A DNA stretch of 64,000 nucleotides, taken from NCBI GenBank assembly GCA_028023455.1, contig JAQFVV010000151.1:1476097-1540096 (forward strand). Reading direction: 5' to 3'. The notes beneath the pieces are model-generated. The model saw only the letters and a list, made by a program, of their open reading frames with translations. It was not told the DNA's origin and searched no databases. Position 1 is the stretch's first letter, and each line of letters begins with the position of its first letter. The position numbers were made by a program, and so were the translations under genes. Positions 24,091-34,369 of this stretch are shown here, piece by piece. This DNA comes from Epiperipatus broadwayi (taxonomy: Eukaryota; Onychophora; Udeonychophora; Euonychophora; Peripatidae).

Positions 24091-24708
24091 TTAGCATCAT
24101 ATATTTGATAAGCCATAAAATCATGCTCATTAAAATTTGAAAAAAGCATATTTATTGCCCAAAACCAGGCTTACAAAGTCTGGACAAATATTTGGAATCA
24201 CTAACGACAAGTATCATTGCTTATCCCAGTTTATCCTGACATGGGGGAGGGGGGAAGTACATCATAAACTTTAATAACATCTAATGTTTCCATATACTGA
24301 CAGAATAAAAATCTAAATCGTTATAAAGAAATAAAGTGAAGACAAATAAAAGATACTGCAACCACATTCTAAATTCTGCTAACCTGCAGAATATTACCCT
24401 TGAAGGGATGATAAATAAAGCATGAAAAGACTAAAAAAAGGAGGCCAAATAAATATGACGATGGCAGTAATTAGAAATATAACTTCTTTGAGGGATAATG
24501 CTCATATCCTAAATATTTACAAATACAGTAAATATAAAACAAGTTTTTAAAAGAAGTTTGGTGTTTTTCTTTAATATATATAAAATAATGAATCTCTTAC
24601 AATTTTCTTTTAAATTGTACATCTTAATATAATTTAAAATACTAATTATTAAATAATATCTATGACTACATATGAAACTTGTTAACAAGAAAAAGTACTT
24701 TATTAGTA
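24091..24708. other. intronic spacer, nothing recognised
   Basis: AT-rich. The minus-strand frame at 24509-24718 has only low-complexity hydrophobic content. Confidence 0.35.
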
Positions 24709-24893
24709 AATGTTTCATTTAAGCCAATAAACATCACATGATCATCATTTCTTATGCTTACTTATAATTGTTATTAAAGCAGGCAAAACTCTATAAGTAT
24801 TGTCACTCAGTGCAAGCCAGAATAATCAGAATAATCAATGGATGCCAGAAGGCTTGTGCATAAAATACCCACCTAGTGCCTACTCATCCAATA

Positions 24894-24935
24894 CCCCCAG
24901 ACTAGTTTCTGGCTTGTTGTCTTCGTCAGTGAGGA
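24894..24935 (-). ncRNA. hammerhead-like ribozyme motif, unit A
   Basis: Minus strand: helix I 5' strand UCCUCA, core CUGACGA (24929-24923), short helix II, GAA, then A-C-U-A-G-U, a fully palindromic helix III, cleavage triplet GUC (C at 24900) and helix I 3' strand UGGGGG. Helix I gives 6 bp including two G-U pairs. Helix II is weak here (consensus GGC/GCC) and an A faces A where the first helix II pair is normally G-C. A palindromic helix III is typical of type I hammerheads that work as dimers. Confidence 0.55.
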
Positions 24936-25347
24936 GCCTTGGATCTGAGAGCATTGCACCTAGATCTTGGGATCTGATGCAACCCTCCAGCAGGCACTTT
25001 TTACCTCTACTTAACTACAAAACTATGAATCTTAAACTGTAAACCCTATAATATTTTCAATCCAAGCTCATTAGTTTATATAGTCATATAGGTCTGAACT
25101 CAGTTCAGTACCTATACATTTTGGTGTCTTTGGTTCTTTAATAACCATAGTCACCACTAGCCTATTAGGCAGGATTGGTTTTAAGCCAGTAAACATCACA
25201 TGATCACCATTTCTTATGCTTGCTAATAACTGTTATTAAAACAGGCAAAACTCTCTACATATTGCCACTCAGTGCAAGCCAGAGTAATCAATGGATGCCA
25301 GAAGGCTTGTGCATAAAATTCCCATCTAGTGCCTATTCATCCAATAT

Positions 25348-25388
25348 CCCAAGAATAGTTTCTAGCTTGTGGCCTTCGTCAGTGAGGA
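25348..25388 (-). ncRNA. hammerhead-like ribozyme motif, unit B
   Basis: Minus strand: CCUCA, CUGACGA (25382-25376), helix II GGC/GCU with loop CACAA, GAAA, then CUAUUC in place of CUAGUC. The helix III palindrome and the GUC triplet are mutated, so this copy is likely inactive. Confidence 0.45.
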
Positions 25389-25546
25389 GCCTTGAATCTG
25401 AGAGCACTGCATCTAGATCTTAGGATCTAATGCAACCCTCCAGCAGCCACTTTTTATCTCTACTTCAACTACAAAACTATGAGTCTTAAACTGAAAACAC
25501 TATAATATTTTCAATCCAAGATCATTATCTTATATAGTCATATAAA

Positions 25547-25660
25547 TCTGAAATCAGTTCAGTACCTAGTCTGAACTCAGTTCAGTACCTAGTCTGAACT
25601 CAGTTCAGTACCTAGTCTGAACTCAGTTCAGTACCTAGTCTGAACTCAGTTCAGTACTTA
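25547..25660. repeat. 23-bp minisatellite inside unit B
   Basis: Five near-perfect units of 23 bp, each containing the self-complementary CTGAACTCAGTTCAG followed by tacctag. Units A and C carry a single such palindrome at the equivalent place (agttcag followed by tacctat in A), so B has expanded it. Confidence 0.9.
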
Positions 25661-26001
25661 TACATTTTGGTGTCTTTGGTTCTTTAATAACCATAGTCAC
25701 CACAATCCTATTAGGCAGCATTGGTTTTAATTCTTTTTAATGTTTATTGGCTTAAAACCAATCATGCCTAATAGGATAGTGGCGGCTATGGTTATTAAAG
25801 AACCAAAGACACCAAAATGAATAGGTACTGAACTGAGTTCAGACCTATATGACTATATAAGCTAATGAGCTTGGATTGAAAATATTATAGTGTTTTCAGT
25901 TTAAGACTCATAGGTTTTGTAGTTAAGCAGAGATAAAAGGTGCCTGCTGGAGGGTTGCATTAGATCTTAAGATCTAGGTGCAATGCTCTCAGATCCAAGG
26001 T

Positions 26002-26042
26002 TCCTCACTGACGAAGGCCCCAAACCAGAAACTAGTCTGGGA
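26002..26042 (+). ncRNA. hammerhead-like ribozyme motif, unit C
   Basis: Plus strand: CCTCA, CTGACGA at 26008-26014, helix II reduced to GG/CC (26016-26017 with 26025-26026), GAA at 26028-26030, the palindrome ACTAGT at 26031-26036, cleavage C at 26037 and TGGG. Helix I has 4 bp (one G-U). It agrees with unit A, in opposite orientation. Confidence 0.5.
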
Positions 26043-26587
26043 ATATTGGATGAGTAGGCACTAGATGGGGGATTTTATGCACAAGCCTTCTGGCATCCAT
26101 TGATTACTCTGGCTTGCACTGAGTGGCAATACTTATAGAGAGTTTTGCCTGTTTTAATGTTTCATTTAATAATGTGGAGGGATTCATTAACATGTATGAA
26201 ATATCTCTAGAATAAATTACATGTTGAGATTGTAGCAAGCAGTAGCAAATCCCTCCTGATGATGATTAAGTATGGATGTAATTGTTCTCATGTGACAAAG
26301 AATGTAATAAAAAATATAAGGAATGTCAAACAGGTAGTAAATATACAAATGTTCCCTGGTCATAATATCCTAATTCTTGATTATCTTCACTTTTTTAGGT
26401 AAAACTTAACACAAATGAATGTCTAATTTAAATAATATAAATATGTATAGATTATAAATCATTGTCTTTTAAAATATTAAGGGCAGTAATTTCTAAATTC
26501 ACTTCTAGCCATGAGATATTTAATTTGTATAAATAAACAAAGTAAACCGCAGTACTGTGTCCACTGAATAACATTGGCCTATGGTTC

Positions 26588-26700
26588 TGTGTGGTTTGGT
26601 GTAGTGACAGTTACTGGACAGCCCAGATTTGTCATTTGTGGTGCACAAATTTCATAAGAACTCCCCAAGTAATGAACCATTTGATTATTTTTTCAGGTAC
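26588..26700 (+). mobile_element. SINE-T copy
   Basis: GTGTGGTTTGGTGTAGTGAC resembles an A-box head, and the 3' part aactccccaagtaatgaacc followed by atttgatt matches the other SINE-T copies. The B-box region is eroded. Confidence 0.55.
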
Positions 26701-26859
26701 TTTGGTATTAGACCTGCTGTGAAATATCACAGTCACATTGGTCCAGTGATAATTAATCTAACTTTGCAATCTCTTTACTGTATTTGTCCTGTCATAATGG
26801 TCAACCACAGTTATAACTTTATAGATCTATAAACCAATGTCCACATGCAGAATATCAAA

Positions 26860-27110
26860 AGACTTTGAGGTTCGGCCAAATAAAATTTAAAAAAAATGAG
26901 GAGAATGCACAAAGAAATGGACACTTTCATTTCCATTTTTGGAGGACATCAAAAAGTCCGATACTCATCGGTAGACCAGGCCAGATGCTTGGTGGTGTTC
27001 TTTCTTTGCAAAAGCACAGAAATATGCCATTTACGCAGCACAATATTTCTGTGCTTTTAGCAGAGAAACTTACTGTAGAACAGACTTGTCCATATTAGCA
27101 GTTGCAGCCT
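26860..27110. repeat. unassigned block with 16-bp perfect hairpin
   Basis: 27010-27025 (aaaagcacagaaatat) and 27043-27058 are perfect inverted repeats around a 17-nt loop. Pairing extends 3 bp further if A27059 is bulged. The surrounding 250 bp is less AT-rich than its neighbours and belongs to no family I recognise. Confidence 0.5.
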
Positions 27111-27289
27111 AGATGGCACTGCATGCAAATATTGTGGCCTGCTTATGTGCTTCATGACACTATCACTTAACAGATCGCTACCGTATCATGTGAGGGTGTA
27201 GGGAATTCATGTGGCCATAACTCTTGTCATATGCATTCGAAGTAATGATCTTACACTCTACCTGACATAGTATTACATACTAATAATTG

Positions 27290-27860
27290 TCTGAAATATA
27301 TAATGTACTTTAAAAATGTTATTATTCCATTTTAGAAAAGAATGTTGGGTCGTAAATTGTTTAAAAATACTTAGCAAAATGGCGGCCCGTAATGGTTATA
27401 ATAGTGTGTTTTTTTTTCAGCTAAAGAATAGCTATGAGATAAATAAAATATGAGAGGTTGCACGTTGTTTTGTAAATCATAATCTTGATTTGATTTCAGA
27501 CTATTGCATCTTTTGGCAAAACCATCGGCCCTTCTCCCTGCACATTCCAGCGCTACATGCTGACTGAAATGTCTAATATAATTTTAAAAGGTAATTATTC
27601 CATTTTAGAAACTAATGTTGGTTTGTAAATTGTGACAAATAAAATGTGTGAATTGTTGCATGTTTTGTAAATCATAATCTAGATTTGATCAGACTACTGC
27701 ATCTTTTGGACGATCCTTCGGATAGGCAAAACCATCAGTTCCCCTCCCTGCACATTCCAGCGCTACACGCTGACTGAAATGTGTAATCTAATTTAAAAAT
27801 GTAATTATTCCATTTTAGAAAATAAGGTTGGTTTGTAAATTGTTTTAAAAATAGTGAGTT
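27290..27860. repeat. tandem repeat, three copies, 210-275 bp apart
   Basis: attattccattttagaaa recurs at about 27321, 27595 and 27804. Between them ctccctgcacattccagcgc followed by tacatgctgactgaaatgt is repeated near 27536 and 27745. Copy one carries an insertion or extra sequence. Confidence 0.75.
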
Positions 27861-28074
27861 TTTGACAGATAATAACGCCACCAAATGGCAACCTGGCTAA
27901 CTGATAAAAACCAAAAGTTCAATCTGCCCCAATGATTTCTTATTATTTTGATTTTGGGGTAAAAAAAATCAATTGATTAGGTTTGTCTGAAGATCCCATG
28001 CAGGCATTATTTTATGAGATCACAAAGTTAGATATTTCACAGCAGATCTAACACAGAAGTACCTGATTTCATTT

Positions 28075-28880
28075 ATTGTCTTAGGCAATTTAGTACAGTG
28101 ATAGAATGATGGATTTGAAAGCTAAAGATTCTTAAATCAAAACTCAATCTATCACTCCCAATGTTAAAAATATCACATGACCTCTGAAGCAATAATTTTA
28201 CTCTGTGCAGTTTAGTGCACTGATGGAGAGTTGGATTTATGGATCTAAGATCAACCTATTGCTTCTGGTTATTGAACATTATACAATCACCCGGGCAACC
28301 AACTATTTGATTACTATGACCTGTGAATTTTATTGCAGTGGTGAAATATTGGTCTTGAGAGTCAAATTCGGGTGTCTGAAAATTATGTGACCTCCCATGT
28401 AATTGACCATTTAAATATTGTGCAGTTTAGTAATGCAATGGATATTTGAGAGTAAAGTTCCTGAACCAAAGCTTAACATTCCATGACTGGTGCTTGAATC
28501 ATCACATGATCTACCTAGCAAACAAACTAATTGATTATTTTGCCTTATGCAGTTGGGAAGTACGGACTCGAGAATTAAAAGATTTTTGAATCTACAGTCA
28601 ACTTATCATCACTAGAGCTTAAACATTACATCATCTCCTAAGCTACTAACAATTTATTTCACACTACGCCGTTTAGTACAATGATGAATTCGGGTTAAGG
28701 TCATCCTGTTATTTCTGGTGCTCGAATGTCTCATGATTTGCAGAGCAATTAATCATTTGATTATTTTGCCATGTGCATTAGTGCAGGGATGGAGTAAGTT
28801 TAAGATTTTTGGATGTAAGACTAACCTGTCACTTCTGATATTTGAACACATAACTTCCCAAACAACTAATCATTCGAATA
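28075..28880 (+). repeat. tandem array of about seven SINE-T-like monomers
   Basis: Units of about 100-130 bp start near 28075, 28204, 28321, 28421, 28543, 28662 and 28769. Each has a head like gcagtttagtgcactgatgg, a middle like aacctgtcacttctg, and an end like aacatcacatgacctcc followed by caactaatcatttgatt. Units are as diverged from one another as dispersed SINE-T copies elsewhere, so this is an old head-to-tail amplification of a SINE. Confidence 0.7.
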
Positions 28881-29984
28881 TACTTATAACAATTCACTAT
28901 AAAAGCCACCAAAGTTAGTAGCTTTAGAATCTTTCCCAGAAGCCTGTATTTGATCGAAAATAACTTTTCAAAATTCCTTCTAAAAAGATTATGCAAAAAT
29001 TATATATATCGGCCAGCTTTATTATACAAAAAATACTTTTCTAGTTTTCAGATTTTACAAAAAAATATTCAGTACAAGATTTCCCAGATATTATTAGACT
29101 TTGGTTTGCCCCCCCCCCCCTTTTTTTTTTTTTTACTATAAAAATAAACAATGTATACATAAATTTAACATAGGATTTATATTTGCGGGTATTTACAGGT
29201 CAGTTCCATGGATTTGTGCCACCCGGGTGCAAAATTATATTGCCGCTCTTCCAAAAAAATCATAATAATAATAAATTGAAATTTTCATTATAATATATAA
29301 AAATTTAAAATAGCAATACATACAATATATATTCGTATAATCAATAATGTACAAAAAATAGTGATAACATATCCGTCTCTATATTCTTCTGGCTTATAAT
29401 CTTCTGGCTTTTATAATAGAAAAATCATTAATTATATCATCTAAATTGTTACAGATTTCATTTTCTACACTTATTGTAGCTAAATTATTTGGTCTTCCTT
29501 AGGAAATACTTGATCATAAGTGATTTTTTACAAATTTTAACTTGGAAAACGATTTCTTCAGAAGCGAACGTTAATGTCATTGTTAAGAAAATCTGCAAAG
29601 CTGTCGACAAATTGGGAAATAATGTTAAATTATTTTCAAATATTTAATTTTTTTATTAATATTAAAAGCGAGTCGCGCCTAGGTGCCAGTGTGAATATAT
29701 ATTTTTATATACATATACTCCATACATAAACGAATACCAACGTAAAGCCAAAAGTTATAACTGTTTTTCTTTACTCTGATCTGTATTGCGTGGACTAACT
29801 TCTAGATTTATCTTAAACTAAATACAATGGCAACAAAATACTCTAATGCGATTTCCTTTCTTTTTTAATTTTTTTTTTTTTCATCGAGGGAATTGTCATT
29901 TTAATTTTTTATCCTCCCCCCGCCCCTCCCCTCCCATTTTTAAAACTAGCTTTCTGAAGTTTTAAAATCACTAAACTATTTGTA
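28881..29984. other. intronic spacer
   Basis: No gene. A C-then-T homopolymer run occurs at about 29110-29134. The rest is AT-rich. Confidence 0.4.
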
Positions 29985-30990
29985 AATAACGCGTGTTGAC
30001 AACAATTTTATGTGTAAGATATTAATTTTATCATTTTATGATTTTAAAAAAAACCTGATTTTAAACCTGTGTGTGTGTATACGCGTGCGTAAGATATTAA
30101 AAGTTGTTTCAATAATCAGATTTGACAATCTTGTGATATTGATGTTTTAGCCATCTTAATATATCACCTAAATAAAAGTTATAAGTTTTAAGATAAAAAA
30201 ATTATATAAAATTCAGTGTGTACGCGTGCATACTAATATTAAATATATAACAAATGACTTCATTGCTGGTGAGTTTATAAGAAGTTCGAACGCCCAACTG
30301 CCAGAACTAGAATCGACACAGGATCTTATGCTCCAGAATCGAATATTTTATCCCTGCACTAAATCACACAAGACAATATTAAGTTGTTTCAAAAGTCAGG
30401 CATCGCAATTTTGTGAAGTAAATTACGCTTTAACTTCCTATTTTAATACTATCTATTATTATGATTGGAAGTGTTTTAAAATCTTGATTTAGACATTTGA
30501 GTGTATATACGCGCGTTCAAACTTGTTTTAATGGTCAGACTTCACAATCTTGTGAAATAATTGATGTTTTAACTACCTATTAATATCAACTAATAAGGGT
30601 TAAAGTTTTATTATGAAAAAACAATTCCCGATTTAAAACTCTGTGTATGCGCGCGATTGTGAAGTACTTGTGTTTTTAGCTATCTATATTAATATAACCT
30701 ATAATGATTGGAAATTTTATTAGAAGTATATACTGTATTTTAAAAACTCGATTTAAAATTTTGCGGGAGAGGGAGGGGGGGGCTACTGACAATCTAATTA
30801 AAACTCATAAAGTAATTACGTTTCCAGATATCTATTAATAATATCTAATAATTATCAGTTTTATTATAAGTAAAAAAATATATTGATTTAAAAAATTTGT
30901 GTGTGCGCGCGCGTGCTAATATCAAAGTAGTTTCAATAAGAAGTAATTGGCATTTTAGCTATCTATTAATATCACCTAATAAAGGTCAAA
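29985..30990. repeat. tandem array of about 140-bp units with alternating purine-pyrimidine tracts
   Basis: Landmarks recur about every 125-150 bp: tracts such as gtgtgtgtatacgcgtgcg (30068), gtgtacgcgtgc (30218), gtatatacgcgcg (30502), gtgtatgcgcgcg (30642) and gtgtgcgcgcgcgtgc (30901), then caatcttgtga, gttttagctatctattaa, and atcacctaataa. One unit is split by a SINE-T at 30240-30373. Confidence 0.75.
30240..30373 (-). mobile_element. SINE-T copy inserted in the 140-bp array
   Basis: The minus strand reads GATTTAGTGCAGGGATA (A-box), GATTCTGGAGC, B-box TGTCGATTCTAG, TTCTGGCAGTTGGGCGTTCG, then aactcaccagcaatgaagtc. It closely matches the copy at 55.97 kb. It splits one array unit, so the array is older. 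Confidence 0.75.
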
Positions 30991-32767
30991 AAAGCTGAAA
31001 TAAATGCAGCCACATGTGAAAAGTATTAGTTAGAGTGTGAAATATAATTTGCATATATTTTCTTTTGATCCTCATGTTGAATGCATTTAATGCTTTTCTC
31101 AGCAAACTAATTCCGTTCCCCCATTTGCTTTTAATTAAATGCTGGTGAAAGAAAACTAGCTCAGACTTTTCTATTAAGTAATTTAATAAGAAATATGCTT
31201 CTGAATATTTTATATTTAATTGCAACATAAGATAATCTATTATACATGAATATGTATATACCTTGTGAATTCTGCTGGAAGGCAGATAATTAGGCAGAAG
31301 GACAGCATGACTAAATAGCGCTTAGTGATTGTTTGTCATGACTACCATCCCTTTAGTATAATTTATTTCAGCACTTCAATATTTAAAACTACCATCATAA
31401 ACTTTAATGAATTCTTTTACAACATTATACATATATAAATACTGCATTCATACGAAAGGGTTTGCAGATTGTGGTTAGCATGCTCACCCTATTATTATGT
31501 TTTTGATCTGGTGTTCTAATTAGAGTGAAACTTGAAGGTTTTGTACACAAAAGCTTACATACAATCTGTCCTTCAGACAGCCAATCTGTAGCAATTCTGG
31601 TAGCCAACCAATATCGTCAGAAAATGAGTATCTAACTAGAAGATAATCTAGGATTTTAAAAAAACCACTCAAATTTTCACTGCCTATCCATTGATGAATC
31701 TGATTTCCTTCTTCATTTGTCTTCTGTGAGGACATGGTAGAGATCTTCGCCTCACAATAGGATATTTTAAAAGTAATTTTACCTTCCAAAAATAACTTGA
31801 GATTAGCATTAGCCCTGCCTAGACCCATCTTTAAGATTTTCTCAATTTCGGATGTATGGAATGCATACTATTGTCTTTTTTTCTTTACTGACAAAAAAGT
31901 GCATGATTATAAGCTGATCATCTGCTGTCATACATCTAAAAAGTCATTGTGACGCAATCTGTTTTTAAAACATCATATGACTCCTCCACTTATATTTAAC
32001 ATATGCCTTTCGGGAGCAGTTTACACTACTTAATCAAGAACTTACAAAAAAAATGGCTCTCTTAATACAATTTTTCTTATCACCTTTTAGCAATCATTAT
32101 AAGCATGAGCAATCAGCAGATAGCTTTCAATGATTATTCGTAGGATGGCTCTGGAATGACTAAAAAGAAATTGCAGCAATCCACTATCTTTAAGTATGAT
32201 GCCAAAATATAATTTGAGGTACCCAAAGCCCATTTTAAAGACATTTCTAGTATTCCACTCAATAAGAAATAAGTATGTTAGATGTTGTCAGATCGATGTT
32301 ATTTCCTGCTAAACACATCATTGTACTCATAGTAAACAGTTAGTCAATCAACATATAGTAGGCATAGTCATATTAAATAAATAAAACCATTACCACTATC
32401 CAATGCTGGATAATAACCTGCTGGTGGCATGTTGTATTTGTTTAGCATTTTTTTAAACTAATTTTTAAAATTGTTGCACGTTCATGTTAATAGTCTTCCT
32501 TCTTCTTTGTCTTAAGCTTCTATGGGTTGATTTTATTAACAAATACAATTAAAAACTCCTTTCATTTACACTTGATTCAATACAACATAGTAATGGCAAC
32601 TGCTGGATAGTCAAAGTGTAAGGAAAGAAAATAATATTAAACGTAGAAATGCATTGCACTGAATAAAGTGTATATTAAGAGTTATTAATTATATTTATTA
32701 ATTAATTATCTAAATGTTGGTCTTCTTCAACTGTTTCAAAAAGTTCCCTTTTTCAACAAATCAAATC
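30991..32767. other. intronic spacer with a tRNA-like SINE remnant
   Basis: At about 31460-31535, plus strand, TGTGGTTAGCATGCTC and CTGGTGTTCTAATTAGAG resemble A- and B-boxes; a SINE relic is likely. The minus-strand frames at 31425-31828 overlap it and are not recognised. The remaining sequence gives no gene. Confidence 0.4.
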
Positions 32768-32870
32768 TTAATGCTACATCGTTTAATGTAGTAGTAGAAT
32801 AATGGACTTTAGAGCTCAAGATCCATGGATAGCAATTCATCTGCCACTTCTTGTACTCATTACTCATTAT
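32768..32870 (+). mobile_element. SINE-T copy
   Basis: ATGTAGTAGTAGAATAATGG, then TTTAGAGCTCAAGATCC and ATCTGCCACTTCTTGTAC match the SINE-T consensus seen at 28 and 56 kb. Confidence 0.6.
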
Positions 32871-33259
32871 AGTTAAAATATGTCACCCACTTTCATCTTT
32901 TTCCAAAATTATAATAACTATCATAATGTCATCTTTACACATAGCCTTTCCTACCTCCGCAATTGTTTCACATAACTCTTGGAATTTTTCCATTCTATTA
33001 TAGTTTGAATAAATTTGTGTACTTTTCATGGATATCTTCTAAAGAAATTTTTTCTACAACTTCTAGAATTTTGGATACCAACAGATCTTTATCATTATCA
33101 AAGTTCTTTCGGACAGAAAAGACTATTGTAATTTATCACAAAACAATGGCAAATTATTAATCAGGATTTTTGAAAAATTGCAAAAACTTTTCCGTGATAA
33201 GTCATGGCTTTGATTTTGCAATATTCCTGGCAATAATAACAATAACGGATGAGTAGTTG

Positions 33260-33440
33260 AAGTTTTAAAATTGGACCCAAGAGATTGTAAAAGACCTAGA
33301 AAGAGATCAGATGTAAAGTAAAGTAGATGGGTGAAATAGGATGTTGTGGAGATAAGAGGCTAGAAATTGGATTAAACCTGGAGTGACCATCCTGTAATAG
33401 ATCGATAATGGTTGAAAATTATCATGATGACACAATAAAA
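33260..33440 (+). mobile_element. RTE-type LINE, 3' end
   Basis: ccaagagattgtaaaagacc (PRDCKRPRK), then tagatgggtgaaata and gatcgataatggttg match the 3' ends at 2.6 and 56.9 kb. It ends near a GATGA tail. Confidence 0.7.
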
Positions 33441-33457
33441 CTAACAAACTCTACATG

Positions 33458-33780
33458 CTTTTAAAACATTATAGATAATGACCTTTGGATCTCCAAGATG
33501 CATTTCTGACTGAATCAGCTAATAATCACTTGGCCCAGATCTTGTTTACACCCGTCTTCGGGCATTTATCCATAGAAAACTGCTTCAATTTAATTTATAA
33601 ATGCATTCCACTAAGATCATATTTATAAACTGGACTGTAATAATTTTCTAAGGATACACACCAAAAACTAAGTGAGAGCTAGAATCTGGGCCAAATTATG
33701 ACTGATTATTTCTTCCAGATGCATCTTGGGTATCATTTGCTTTTTTTTTTCCAGATGTCATTATCCATATGTTTTAAGAG
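33458..33780. mobile_element. foldback/MITE-like inverted repeat
   Basis: Left arm 33462-33541 (acattatagataatgacc, ccaagatgcatttctgac, cttggcccagat) pairs with right arm 33681-33777 (complement of atctgggccaaa, agatgcatcttggg, tgtcattatccatatgtttt). The centre is about 140 bp. No ORF. Target duplications are not clear. Confidence 0.65.
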
Positions 33781-34369
33781 TTCATGGACTTTTTAAAGTG
33801 TATTGTATACTGAATATATTATGCATTAGTATAAAAAGAGGAGAGAATCAAATGAATAATATTCATGCTAGGATAATTAATAGTTGATATAATTAATCTT
33901 TAATTGAATTTAAAGTTTATATCTGGACTACAAAATTCAATAATAATTTACAGTCTAAATAACTTTTAGGATATTTTTCCAAGATGATATCATCAAAAAT
34001 AAGTGAGTGTGTTCAAGTAATGTCACAGTAAAAAGTTTTTCCACTGCAGCACTGTTTGCAATTTGTTCTGCAGCTAATTTAATTAATAAATCTAGTCAAT
34101 GCAACAGAAATGCATGCAATAGAAAAGCACGATCTATGGTAACTGCACTTGTTGGTTCAAATTTATCATCTTCTAAGCATCTAAAAATATAAACAAGCTA
34201 AACGCAGTGATTTTAAATGCTGTATACAGAAAAAAAGATGTTTCCACCTCGTAATATAAAGTACATTTTTAATGTTCAGTTTGTCTGTATACTAATGAGT
34301 CAACCATCCTAAAAGTATTATAGCAATGACTCTAAAAAAAATCACCATTTTCAAACATTAGCAATACAC
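33781..34369. other. intronic spacer, nothing recognised
   Basis: No domain or repeat assigned; the open frame at 34007-34192 is not recognised. Confidence 0.35.

Larger units (their letters stand above)
24709..26168. mobile_element. retrozyme-like composite: tandem dimer plus inverted copy, hammerhead-like motifs, 13-bp target duplication
   Basis: Three copies of one unit are present: A at 24722-25181, B at 25182-25730 (head to tail with A), and C at 25749-26155, inverted and about 50 bp shorter at its outer end. A-to-B spacing measured at the hammerhead core is 453 bp. The whole is flanked by perfect 13-bp direct repeats, aatgtttcattta, at 24709-24721 and 26156-26168, so it appears to have integrated as one piece. 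Each unit has CTGACGA and GAAA with pairable flanks (see separate entries). B also contains a 23-bp minisatellite. No protein is encoded; open frames across A and B are fortuitous. Confidence 0.75.

Noticed and set aside
24800-25423. Two similar open frames (MSLSASQNNQ and similar) as a duplicated gene.
   Set aside because: They lie in units A and B of the hammerhead composite; the similarity is that of the DNA repeat and the inverted unit C does not keep the frame.
25547-25660. CRISPR-like spaced repeats.
   Set aside because: The units are contiguous 23-mers without unique spacers, in eukaryotic DNA; a minisatellite.
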